Origin: Simmondsia chinensis
Lineage: Eukaryota; Streptophyta; Magnoliopsida; Caryophyllales; Simmondsiaceae
DNA length: 64,000 nt
Assembly (NCBI GenBank): GCA_018398585.1
Contig: JAGTTD010000001.1
Coordinates: 6,140,501-6,204,500 of the forward strand
Direction of reading: 5' to 3'
Shown here: piece by piece, positions 1 to 10,381 of the stretch
How the letters are laid out: each line of letters starts with the position of its first letter
Numbering within the stretch: position 1 is the stretch's first letter
Translations under genes and position numbers: made by a program
The notes under the pieces: generated by a model
Databases searched by the model: none
What the model was told of the DNA's origin: nothing
What the model saw: the letters and a program-made list of their open reading frames with translations, nothing else

Positions 1-158
1 AATAGTAAGCATTTTGTATCAGAATTAGAGAACCAGAGAAAGTTTTCTTCTATTCAATAATTTTTATCAATTTCATTTTTCTTTTCTCAATCTTTCTTCA
101 ATCTCATTAATTTTGTAATTTCTCAAATTTTCTCGCTCACTGTTGCTTGTGCTGCGGT

Positions 159-687
159 TAGAGTTGGTAAAATGTGACCCGACCCGATAACTAGACCTGT
201 TTGACCCGCCACCCGACCCATTCCTAACCCGAAAAATTTTAAATTTATTGGGACCCGAACCCGAAAATGAACCAACCCGAATTTGACCCGACCCAAGCTG
301 TCCCGAAACCCGAAATGACCTGACCCAAACTAGACCCGACCCAAGTTTGACCCAACCTTTGATGACCCGAACCTGAATCAAACATGTCCTACAACCCAAA
401 ATGGCCAAATAGGAGTCTAACTTATCATTTTTAGTTATAATTTTCAAGATCGAATAGATATATCATCAAAACAACTTGATAAATCAACTTGAAAACCGAC
501 TCAACCTGAGGATGTCCCGACCTGAGATTAACCCGACCCGAGGTTGACCCGACCTATTGTAGACCCGAACCCGAGGATAACCTGACCCGAGCCTGACCCA
601 ACCCGATTTTGACCCGACCTGAGATACACCCAACCTGACATTAACCCGACCCGAACCCGACCTGACTCGACCTGATTGCCAGGTCTA
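159..687. mobile_element. hAT-type miniature element (MITE) filled with GACCCGA-like repeats
   Basis: The element is bounded by a perfect 8-bp direct repeat GCTGCGGT at 151-158 and 688-695, the target-duplication length of hAT transposons. Its ends are imperfect inverted repeats: TAGAGTTGGTAAAAT on the left, and the complement of ...ATTGCCAGGTCTA on the right. The interior is a degenerate short tandem array (GACCCGA, GACCTGA, AACCCGA units) interrupted at about 415-500 by AT-rich sequence. Open frames here only encode Gly/Ser/Val-rich low-complexity translations of the repeat and are not genes. No transposase is present, so the element is non-autonomous. The hAT assignment rests on TSD length and TIR style. 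Confidence 0.75.
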
Positions 688-695
688 GCTGCGGT

Positions 696-1700
696 GTCTC
701 TATATATAGGAAATATGAGGCGGCTTGTTTGCTCAATTACAAAGAAAACGTATTTATATATACATATATTATATGATACATGTATATATGTATAAAAAAG
801 TCTTTTACACAATTTTTAATTTTTCTAAGATATTTAATAATATTCAAACTTAACCTTAAAAATTGTACCAAAAAAATATTCAATATTTATAACAAAAATA
901 CAAATATTGGATTCCCTCCCAATAATTTTGAAAAACAAATTAAAACAATTAATTTTCCCTAAACTAAACCCTAACCTTTCGTTCATCCTCATCCTGTCCT
1001 CTCTCAATCCTGCTTCATTCACGCTGGTCCATCCACCACCAACACCAGAACCACCATCGTTTTCGTCGATTGCTTCACCACTGACAACAAAAAATCCGTC
1101 GATAGCAGCTTCGACTCAGTGTTCTGTGAGTTTGCAGTGAGTCTTCGGTTAGTTTTAATCAGTGTTAACGCTCTCCCTAATTGTTCAACTCTGTGTTCAT
1201 CGGTGTTAACCCCCTGTCTAATCGTTCAACTCTTCGTTCGCAAGTGTTGATGCTCGATTCCAACGCAGAAAGAGTTTTCATTGAGTTGTCGGTGTTTGTA
1301 GAAATTAGGGTTTTGGACAATTATTGCTAATTGCTTGTTCTTATCATCTATGTCGGGGAAAACATTATTGCCTGTTTTATCAAAGAAATTAGGGTTTTAG
1401 CCATTTCAGTCTGGGTACAAATTTTCATAGAAATCATCTAGCAGTTCTTCTATTCTCTCTTTTCATAATCCGTAGTTTGTTGCTTGGATTAAGCTAATCT
1501 GGTTTCTATTTGAACTTTAAATTATCTCTCATCTTATGCACATATCCGTGCTCTTTGACGTTTTCATACTTTCCCATTAATGATATATTATTAGATTTAA
1601 CTTAAAATGAGAAACGTAGAAAGAGAGGATCTTATTATTACCATGATATGTGTTAGGCCATTGTACATTGACCGGCTTATTTATGATTGGTGTATGCAGG
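696..1700. other. Stretch without a recognisable gene
   Basis: AT-rich sequence to about 960, then a more CT-rich stretch (about 960-1340) that looks like a plant 5' leader: it contains CCCTAAACTAAACCCTAACC-like sequence and short pyrimidine runs. No open frame here has protein-like composition. It could be an upstream exon or leader for the exon-like segments at 1701-1738 and 3518-3619, but nothing in the sequence proves that. Confidence 0.4.
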
Positions 1701-2230
1701 ATGCTATAAGGAATGTTGGGCAAAAGATTGGCTCAAGGTAATAAACATCTTGTTGCTACTACATCATTAGCTTTGACTATATTGTTTAAATTATTAGTGA
1801 ACAAGTCAAATGGAGAGGCTTTTATTTCACTTTTTACACATAACTAGGGTTATCTGATTAAGTTAATGTAATTGTGCATTCATGGTAAGGAAGATCATCA
1901 TTGATTGAAAATTTTAAATTGGTTTATTAGGATGCCCTCATGGTTGCTGGCTCCCCAGTGGAAACTAACATATGGGATTTGAATGTGGAAGCTTTTGATT
2001 TTGGGTGATTTTATAATGTCCTAGCCTCTTCATAAGTTTTGCACATTGTATTGAAGGACTGGATATCTCTGCATAGCCTCTTTGGCATGCCTATCCATTT
2101 TCGATGTATAGAGCAGTAGGAACCCCTTTTCTAGTAAATATTTAATTGTCCAGCAGATCTTACATATGTTTTATCTATGGAAAACAATGGATACTCTTTT
2201 TCTTTGTTTTTTTTGGCCTCATTGATTTGC

Positions 2231-2362
2231 TTTTAAGGGTTAGGGGTCCTCCGAAAGCAGCCTTCCTTGAGGATAGCACCTTGTATGGCTAAGGTTGTGT
2301 TCGTTTCACCCTCCCCAACCCTTGCCTTAGCGGGAGCCTTTCAGGCATTACGTTTGTTGTAT
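2231..2362 (+). mobile_element. Au-like SINE copy, degenerate
   Basis: It carries the family's landmarks in order: CCGAAAGCAGCCT, GATAGCACC, a diverged GGTAAGGCTGCGTA segment, then CACCCTCCCCAACCC and the tail AGCGGGAGCCTTTCAGGC, ending in a short TTGTTG. The same order occurs at 31051-31242, 48286-48459 and 49505-49625. No clear target duplication is seen, so the copy is old or 5'-truncated. Confidence 0.6.
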
Positions 2363-3517
2363 GATATTGTAGGTCATCCTATCGGGAATTGTCCTTTGTA
2401 CCTTAGATGACTAAGAAGAGCTAATTACTGTTGGGATTTTTTTTCCAATTGTTGGGTAGTAATGATATATGATTGAACTGACTTATGTGGAATAGGACAA
2501 TCAAAGAACAAATATACTGCACCTTTGGATCACTAGTAATTTTTTTTTTTTTTTTTTTTGGCAATTGAACTAAAACTTAACATGTTGGCTTATTTACTCA
2601 ATATAGCTTTGTTAAGGCAACCTTGAACTCTTCCTAATTGTGAGGTGAGAGATTGAATAGAGTGTGGTCTATCAAATAGCCTTGAACTCATGCTTGTATT
2701 ATGATCTTGTTCTTTTATTTTCTGGCTTGGAATATTGTGAACCACAAAAGTGTGATGTACATATCCTTTGGTAGAATTTGTGCAAGGACCTAGAGTCAAT
2801 TATTTCACATGCCACCTTCTTCCAAGTATATGGACTACCTAAAGATCTTCAAAAATAAGATGCACATGAAAGCTTATCTAACAGGGGCTTTCTAGGAGTT
2901 TCGTTATCAAATTGATGCTTCATCAGCCATGTCTATTATGTTTCCAAATGGCATCATCAATTCTTAGTTTTACATCTCCTTTGGCAGTGAAGACATTACT
3001 CTGGTTTGTTCTTTCGTGGTCTGTTTTTTTAATTCTCTAGCCATCTCTTAGATGTGAGGTTTTAGCTTTTAAATGTCCATTGTGATGATGTAAAATTGCT
3101 GCTAATTTAGATAAAATGGAAGGATGGATGTCGTTCTCAAGAGCCTTACTATTTACCTTGGGTGAAGCAGAATTTGATCAAACGGCTCATTGACGAGTCC
3201 AATCAACTGCAGAATTTCTAAGGGTGTAAAATGTTTAATTAGAAACAGAGAAGACGACCTATACCTGAACTGGGGAAGAAACTAAGAAGTACACCAACAA
3301 GCAATGTAATATTCTAACAGCTATTGCTAAAGCAATGGGTTTTGGCTTAACTTCTCGCTTAATACAAGTTTAAATGGTTTTGTGAGAATCACATGATAAG
3401 AAAATACAACTTAACGATTACAAAACATTTTGTATGATGATGAACATACTATTGCAAATGAGTTGGCCCATTCATTTTTTGGTTAAGAAAATTTGATTAT
3501 ATCTCTTTATTTTACAG
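2363..3517. other. Stretch without a recognisable gene
   Basis: It holds a 20-nt poly-T run near 2540 and AT-rich sequence with short, composition-biased open frames on both strands. If the flanking exon-like segments are real, this would be intron. I see no RNA gene and no transposon terminus. Confidence 0.4.
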
Positions 3518-3959
3518 GAAGCTGGTTTATTTGTTGTTGAATTTTATGATGACGACGATGGTGTGGAAGATGGCAAAGAAGATGGAGTTGATGCACTAGA
3601 AGATGACCCATATGAATGATTTTTATTTGTAGTATATTTGACAAGAAACTTAAGTTTGTTTGCTTTGTATTGACACTGCAATATTTGTTCGGCATGATGT
3701 ATTTGGCTAATCTTGTTGATGTTAGGCGAGATAGTTTCAGATGTTGTCTTTGGTGACCCTTGTTCTTTAGGGTGAACTTGTGGATGATTGTAGTTGGATA
3801 ATGTATGTAAATATTGGTTGTTATAATGGCATTGTTGGTTACTTTTTAGTCTTTGTTATTTTCATCTGGTAGGTACAAAAGTATAATTCTTATCGATGTT
3901 ATCATCAAAAGTTTCAATTATCTATAGTAGTTGGTGGAATAAACTAAATCTAGCGCATA

Positions 3960-4243
3960 CATGATGTAGCAATAAGCATCATGTTGATGGTAAAAACAAT
4001 AGCAACAGAATGACCACTTTGTTGCTAAAGGCAATAGCAACAGAATGGCAATTTTGTTACAAATGGTAATAGCAACAGAATTGCAAAGGTAATAGCACCC
4101 AACTTAGCAACTACGTGTTTGTTGCTTTTGGGATATAATTGCAACAACTTACATTTTCTGTTGCTAAAGCTTTTAGTAACAGCGGCAATAGCAACATCGT
4201 TGCAACAAACAAAATTCCTGTTGCTATTTGTAGTTGAGCAGTG
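3960..4243. mobile_element. CACTA-like right terminus with GCAACAGAA subterminal repeats
   Basis: This 280-bp block has at least eight copies, in both orientations, of a GCAACAGAA / TTGTTGCTA-type motif, and it stops abruptly at ...TAGTTGAGCAGTG (end 4243). Read from the other strand the end is CACTGCTCAACTAC, the start expected of a CACTA-superfamily terminal repeat, followed by dense subterminal repeats as in En/Spm relatives. It abuts the gypsy remnant that starts at 4244, so it probably inserted into or truncated that element. No matching left terminus is visible, so the rest of the element either lies beyond the left edge or is lost. Confidence 0.5.
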
Positions 4244-7180
4244 CGACTACGGTCCACCACATTGACGGTGGATTCTCCTAAAAGATAAGAGAGGTGAACT
4301 GCGGGGGTTTGCCCATATAGGACCTCATAAGGAGTTGCCTGAGCGGCAGAATGTAAGGTGTTATACCACCATTTAGCTAGTGGGAGCTAACGACGCCAAT
4401 CGCGAGGACATTCTTCGGGCATACAACGCAAGTATGTCTCGAGGCAATGGTTGAGGACCTTAGTCTGACCATCGGATTGCGGATGGTATGAAGAACAGAG
4501 GTTCAACTGAGTCCTGAGAAGGGAAAAGAGCTCTCGCCAAGGGTGCTTATGAAAATCGGGCTGCAATCGCTGACTATAGATTTGGGCAGACCATGTAGCC
4601 GGTATATTTGATCCAAAAAGAGCTGGTTAACATCAGCAGTTGATTAAGCATGCCGTATGGCATAGAAATGGCCGTATTTACTCAGTCGATGCACAACTAC
4701 CAAGATTATTGTGTAGTCAGAAGAAGGTGGAAGGCCATCCTTGAAGTCGAGGGAGATACTATTCCATATTATACTTGGAATGGGTAAGGGCTGTAGCAAT
4801 CTGGGTGATGCAATCGTCTCATACTTGTTTTGTTGACAAACTACCCAATTTGGGATGTAGTTGTGTACATCTCTCTTGAGACCTGGCCAATATAAAACGG
4901 TCTGAACACGTCTATAAGTGGCCTCAATACTGTAATGTCCTCCTTGCGGGGAGTCATGTAGCCAAAAGAGGATTGACTTGCGTAAGGCGGAATTTGAGCC
5001 GACGACAAGACGTTCGCGGTGCCAAAGCTGATCATGATGCCAAGTAAAACGAGGATGGGACAAAGGCTCCGCCAACTTCTTAGAGATGATCTGATGGAGA
5101 GCCTGATCTCGACACCAAGAAGACTTTAAGGCACCGCAGAAGTCAGATGAGATGGCGAATAAGGCCATACATAAGACCTCTAAACTTGAGAGGTGAGATA
5201 AGGCATCGACGGCACGGTTTTCAATACCCTTCTTATAGACGATATCATAGTCAATGCCAATTAAGCTCTAAAGCCACAAGAACTGAAGAGAAGTAGACAG
5301 TCGTTGCTCTAAGAGGAATTTGAGGCTTTGTTGGTCCTTGCGGTGATAAAGTGGCGACTAGTCAAGTACTATTGCCATTTCTCAATGGCGAAGACAACAT
5401 CGAGGAGCTCACACTGATATACTGACATAGATTGATGCTTTTGAGCCAAAGTTTTGCTAATAAAAACGAGAGGGCGTCCTTCCTGCATGAGGATGGCATC
5501 GATGCCTACTTCGAAAGCATCAGTTTCTATCACAAATGTCTTCGAAAAATTGGGGAAGGCCAATACTGGGGTGGAGGTTAGAGCATGTTTGAGATGCTTA
5601 AAGGCGACCTCGGCATCCTGATTCCACACAAAATTATCCTTCTTTAGCAACTTAGTCAAAGGGCGAGCAATAACTCCATAATGTGCAATAAAACGCATGT
5701 GGTATCCAGAGATCCAAGGTATCCACGGAGTTACTTTACTGTTGAAGGATGAGGCCATTCAGCTACGGCCTCCAACCTTTTGGGATCAGCTGTAACTCTG
5801 TCACCAGACACAAAGTGACCAAGATATTCAATTCAACGAGACCCAAAAGTGCATTTCGCCTTGTTTTCCATGAGATAGAGTTGGCGGAAGATGCCAAATA
5901 CTGAGCGTATATGTGCCCAATGCAGTGACCAGGTGGCACTATAAATAAGCATATCATCGAAGAAGACCAATACAAAGTGACGTAGGAAGGGGTAGAGTAT
6001 ATCATTCATGAGGCTCCAGAACATCGATGGAGCATTAGAAAGGCCGAATGGCATGACCGTAAACTCATAATGGCATAAATGAGTGTGAAAGGCGATTTTG
6101 TGTATGTCCTCTGGCGCCATTTGGATCTGCCAGTAGCTAGACTTAAAAACTCATCTAAAAGTTCCTTCACAATCGGATTGGGAAACTTGTACTTGATCGT
6201 CATTTTGTTCAAGATGCGGTAATCAACACAAAGTTGCCATTACCTGTCCTTCTTCTTGACAAGGACAACTGGCAAAGTGAAATGATAATGTTGCGGATAA
6301 CTGCTACCGTTAACATCTTTTGAATTAAAGGATCAATGATATCCTTTTGGAACAAAGGGTATCGGTAAGGGTGAAGATTAACTAGATTGCTTCCTTCCTA
6401 GAGGGGAGTGTGGTGGTCAAATCCGGGTCTGGCATGTAGGGATTCTGTACTCGGAGTGAAGACCTTAGAAAACTCATCCAGAAGCGATTGAAGAGCTTGA
6501 GGTCCTCTATTGAGTCTGGAATGTCAGTATGCAAACTGAGGAGTGAGGGTTGATCAGAGTGATCAACTGTAATGGCGTAAAACGTGGTTGTCCCATTAAT
6601 GATGAGATAGTATTTTCAGAGGCGGCCTCGATCCTTAATTGGCGGACTCTATGAAGAGTATATAAACCATCATCAATACGGAATTCCATGACCAGAGCAT
6701 TGAAATCCAATTGAACCTTACCCAAAGTCTGAAGCCACTGAATTTCTAGCACCATGTCACAACCCAGAAGAGGAATCACCAAGACATGAAAGGTAAATGA
6801 GCCACCTTGAAGCGTCCACTAAAACACTTGACACAAACCAGCAAATGATACTTGCTTGCCATAAGCAATAGTGATCGATGGTTGATGGTCGGAGTCAACA
6901 TAACACCCCAAATGAAGGGCTAAGTGGACATCGATGAAGTTGTGAGTGCTCCCACTGTCTACGAGGATGCTCAAAGTGCGCTTGCCATAGTGACCCTGTA
7001 CCCTCATGGTTTGGCACCGAGCCATACCATGAAGAGCATGGATATATATGTGAGGGTCAGGGGTGGGATCTGGCTCGGGGTCCATAGATTCATCACCAAA
7101 CTCGTCATTAGAAGCTCAATCTAAAACATTTGTACTTGGCGATGCATTGGGCATACGTGACCTAGCGTGAACTTGTCACG
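4244..7180 (-). mobile_element. Ty3/gypsy element 1, 3' part (protease to integrase), broken
   Basis: This is the pol half of a minus-strand gypsy element whose gag half and 5' LTR lie at 16997-18405. The two halves were separated by the Athila-like insertion at 7181-16991, whose TSD TCACG is at 7176-7180 and 16992-16996. The domain order on the minus strand is protease, reverse transcriptase, RNase H, integrase, which defines Ty3/gypsy. The left end is cut at 4244 by the CACTA-like terminus, so the end of the integrase region and the 3' LTR are missing. Confidence 0.9.
4260..7125 (-). pseudogene. Gypsy element 1 pol: protease-RT-RNase H-integrase
   Basis: Minus strand, several frames. The protease (about 7085-6819) shows VDSGSTHNF, an intact D-S-G active site. 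The RT (about 6212-5833) has FDDMLIY at the catalytic site (5953-5961). The RNase H start (about 5560-5369) reads VIETDAFEVGIDAI. The integrase zinc-binding region (about 4990-4840) keeps GGHY and VLYWPGL, but only one of the two late cysteines is clear (VVCQQNK). The integrase core begins around 4780 (SLDF...). Further C-terminal sequence (about 4330-4250) includes LLGESTVNVVDRS, which is seen in chromovirus-type pol proteins. Frame changes and stops between domains make it non-functional. I infer a chromovirus lineage; no chromodomain is left to confirm it. Confidence 0.85.
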
Positions 7181-8429
7181 TGATAAGTGCTAGAAATGTT
7201 ATATTTAATTATCATACTTTATGCTTTTTGGTTGTGTTTTTTTATAATTATTTATGTTTTTAAAGTAATAATTCTTTATTTTCGAATTTTAGTAATTATT
7301 TAATTGTTTCCTTGATTTTAGGAGCTGATATGGGATTAATTGATAAGAAATTTGGATGGCAAGCTGGAGGGAATTTCAATTTTGATGAAAATCTACTTAG
7401 AATCTCAACTGGATAAGAATTGGAAGTTACTTGGGCGCCAAGAAGCTCGTTTTATGTGGCAAAACGTTTTTTTTTTTGGGCTTTTTGACTTATTTTTCAG
7501 TTGGCAAATGCTTATCTTAAGGTGTTTCCTAATTCAAAAAAGATTCCAAGAAGATTACATGCTTAATTTTTAGGAGAATTCAGTTAAAAAAATTAATAAT
7601 AAAACGTGGTGGAAGCCCTAACCAAGGATCATCAAGGGATACACGTTTTTGAAGATCCAAGGAGTTGTAGAGATGTGTTCTTCATCAATTAATTCAGCAT
7701 GAGTTTTTCTTATCTTTCCTTTAATTCTTTCTTTTCATCAATGATTATGAGTGTGTAATCTTTTATTATTCTGTAGAGAAAGGATTGAAACCATGAATTT
7801 GTGATCATGAGACAAGTATTTTGAATTTAATGAAGTTCACATCGCTATGTTCAAATATCTATGAATCATCTATGCTTGAATGTCATGATTGATGGATTGG
7901 TTGTGTAGGAGGCCTACTACGCAATTACTTCTTGATATCTAATGCTAGTTAATGATTCTAAGTTCGTAATTGATTGGTTGAATTAACACAAGTAGCAAAT
8001 AATAGAGACATGGATGGTCAAGTTTATGCTTTTTGTTATGGTGTTTCATAGTCTAGATTAAATATCTGCGTCATCGTATGTTATTGTCTAGGATTGATGA
8101 TGTCTTTCTTATTTGTTGAAGCTGCCATTAGATTAAACTTTTCAATCGTTTAAGGGTTGTTTAGTGGTTAGGGTTTAATTGCAGGTCGTTTGGATTAAAC
8201 CAAAATTAAGGAAAGATAGGGAATAATAGCTTCGTTGGTGAATTCTACAGTCAATATATTTAAACTAGTGAATTGAATGTGCTGATGATTAATTACTAAA
8301 TTCATGGTGAATTTCTCTATTCTCTACTGAATGCTTTTAATATATTGTTAAGAACTTTTAGAAAGTTCACATTTTTAACAAATTATTTCATGTAGCGTAC
8401 TTTAGATAGTTGAATCCAGAACACACCCC

Positions 8430-8465
<36 letters not shown>

Positions 8466-8619
8466 TTACTTGTGTTATTAGATTAGTTATTTAGGAAACT
8501 CAAATTTAGATAATTCAAACACTTTAATCCTCGTGGGATCGACCTCTACTTACCCTATCTACTAGTTAGTTAGGTTGATTTAGAGTTTAATTTTAATTTG
8601 CTGCACTCGGCACGCATCA
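7181..8619 (+). repeat. 5' LTR of the Athila-like element (1439 bp)
   Basis: It begins TGATAAGTGCTAGAAATG and ends CACTCGGCACGCATCA; the 3' copy is at 15567-16991. The copies align along their full length, with scattered substitutions and small indels. A 31-base poly-C run lies at 8432-8462; in the other copy it is 16 bases. Confidence 0.95.
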
Positions 8620-8621
8620 AA

Positions 8622-8640
8622 TTTTGGTGCCGTTGCCGGG
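8622..8640 (+). promoter_or_regulatory. Primer-binding site, tRNA-Asp type
   Basis: TTTGGTGCCGTTGCCGGGG starts two bases after the 5' LTR. Apart from one T for C, this is the complement of the 3' end of plant tRNA-Asp (TGGCGCCGTTGCCGGGG), the primer commonly used by Athila-type elements. Confidence 0.85.
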
Positions 8641-8706
8641 GATTATCGCTTATTTTGTTATTTGAATTCGAAACTCTCTAAATTTTTTCTTGTTTTTGTA
8701 GGTTTT

Positions 8707-10380
8707 ATGAGTGAGGAATCTGATCCTAGACTCTTTTGTATTAGACAATTCATTCAAGAACACTCAAGCTCATCTAATCCACTTTTGTTCAGAGATCATG
8801 ACAGTGATTGTGATTTGGATACACAATCGAGCATGGCTAATCGAACCTTGAAAGAGCTTGTTGCTCCGGATTTAGATCAACAACCTTTATGCATTGTTTA
8901 CCCTGCTTTAGAAGTACCGTTGAAATTACATTCTAGATTCATACGCTTACTTCCTAAATTTCATGGTCGTGCAGGTGAAGATCCTCACAGGCATTTAAAG
9001 GAGTTCCATGTGGTTTGCTCGACCATGAGACCAGAGGGTGTTGAAAAAGAACAAATAAGATAAAGGGCTTTTCCTTTCTCATTGCAAGATGCAGCAAAGG
9101 ATTGGCTCTACTATTCACCTTCTGGGTCCATTACCACGTGGAATGAATTGAAGAAACAATTTTTGGAGAAGTTTTTCCCAGTTTCAAGAGCAGCCAACAT
9201 AAGGATGCAAATTTGTGGCATTAGGAAATTTAGTGGGGAGGCTTTGTACGAATATTGGGAGCGATTCAAGCACTTATGCTCTAGCTGTCCTCAACACCAA
9301 ATAAGCGATCAATTGCTCATCCAATATTTCTACGAAGGACTATTACCCACCGAAAGGAGCATGATTGATGCGGCTAGTGGTGGTGCATTGGTAGACAAGA
9401 CCTCAACAGCAGCTAGGGAATTAATCTCCAACATGGCCGCTAATACGCAACAATTTGGCTCAAGGAATGAGCCCACTCCTAAAAAGGTTAATGAGGTAAG
9501 TGTTAATTCTATTGAACAACAACTTTCGAACTTAACTTCGCTTGTTAGTCAATTGATTCCAGGAAATGCACAACAAGTTAAAACTTACGGAATTTGCATG
9601 GTTGCGGGACACCCAACCGACGCACGCCCTACTTTGTAAGATAAGCAAAGCAAACGCCATTGGAGGGTTCCTTGGTCCACCTCAAAGGAAATATGACCCA
9701 TTCGTTAACACATACAATGAGGGATGGAGGGACCACCCAAATTTGAGATATGGAAATCAAGGAGCAAGGAATGCGTTTCCTAACAATCCGCCTGACTTTT
9801 CACAATTGCAATTTCAACAAACGCAGCCCATAAACCGAAACTAAAATCAAAGTCAAGGTACGTCTCTAGAGGATATAGTTAAGACCCTTGCTAATAATTC
9901 TTTGCAATTTCAACAATATGTAGGGAAATTTCAAAGAGAGACAAGGACGAGCATCCAGAACTTGGAAACTCAAGTGGGGCAATTAGCTACCTCCATTGGT
10001 AGGCTAGAAGCGCAAGGCTCAAACAAGTTCCCTTCTCAAACAATCGTGAACCCAAAAGAAAATGGTAGTGCGATTGTTTTGAGGAGTGGGAAGGAGGTAG
10101 AAGCACCCACAAAGGCTTCTTCTAAGTACCACAGCCGAGACGAGGAGGAGGAGAAAGAAGTGGAGCCCACCCCGCTAGAAAAGGTCGAATCCAAGGGCAA
10201 ACAAGAGAAGGATGAAATTCCTAAGGTATCATCTAATTCACCTTCTTTGTTTGAATATAAGCCTATCCCTTCTTTTCCTAGTAAGTTAGCAAGATCAAAG
10301 AAAGAAGAGGCTGATAAAGAGATTTGGGAGACTTTTCGGAAAGTAGAGGTGAACATTCCCCTTTTGGATGTGATTAAATA
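8707..10380 (+). pseudogene. Athila-like gag, broken
   Basis: The likely start is ATG 8707 (MSEESDPRLFCIRQF). The protein runs through RTLKELVAPDLDQQPLC, the retrotransposon gag core (PKFHGRAGEDPHRHLKEF, then DAAKDWLYY and WNELKKQFLEKFFP) and a proline/glutamine-rich stretch (GPPQRKYDPF). It is followed by a charged spacer (KEVEAPTKASS...EEEEKEVEPTP) that leads to the protease. Breaks: TAA at 9061-9063; a frame change near 9600-9640; TAA at 9842-9844, where relatives have Gln; and TAA at 10379-10381, again at a Gln position. The last two fit CAA-to-TAA changes. Confidence 0.85.
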
Positions 10381-10381
10381 A

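Larger units (their letters stand above)
1701..3619 (+). pseudogene. Possible host gene fragment with exon-like segments, unidentified
   Basis: Two segments look like plant exons. At about 1701-1738 a 38-nt stretch follows TGTATGCAG and precedes GTAATA; it reads DAIRNVGQKIGS in one frame. At 3518-3619 a segment follows TTTTACAG and reads EAGLFVVEFYDDDDG..., then an acidic tail ending DDPYE and a TGA stop, which would suit a terminal exon. Direct joining of these two segments does not keep the second frame, so further exons would be needed, or they are unrelated. I do not recognise the protein. The region ends next to a CACTA-like terminus, so it could be a gene fragment captured by a transposon. 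Confidence that this is a functional gene is low. Confidence 0.25.

Noticed and set aside
73..812. Minus-strand open frames of 94-124 codons rich in Gly, Ser, Val and Arg
   Set aside because: They are translations of the GACCCGA-type repeat inside the hAT MITE and have no domain or start context.
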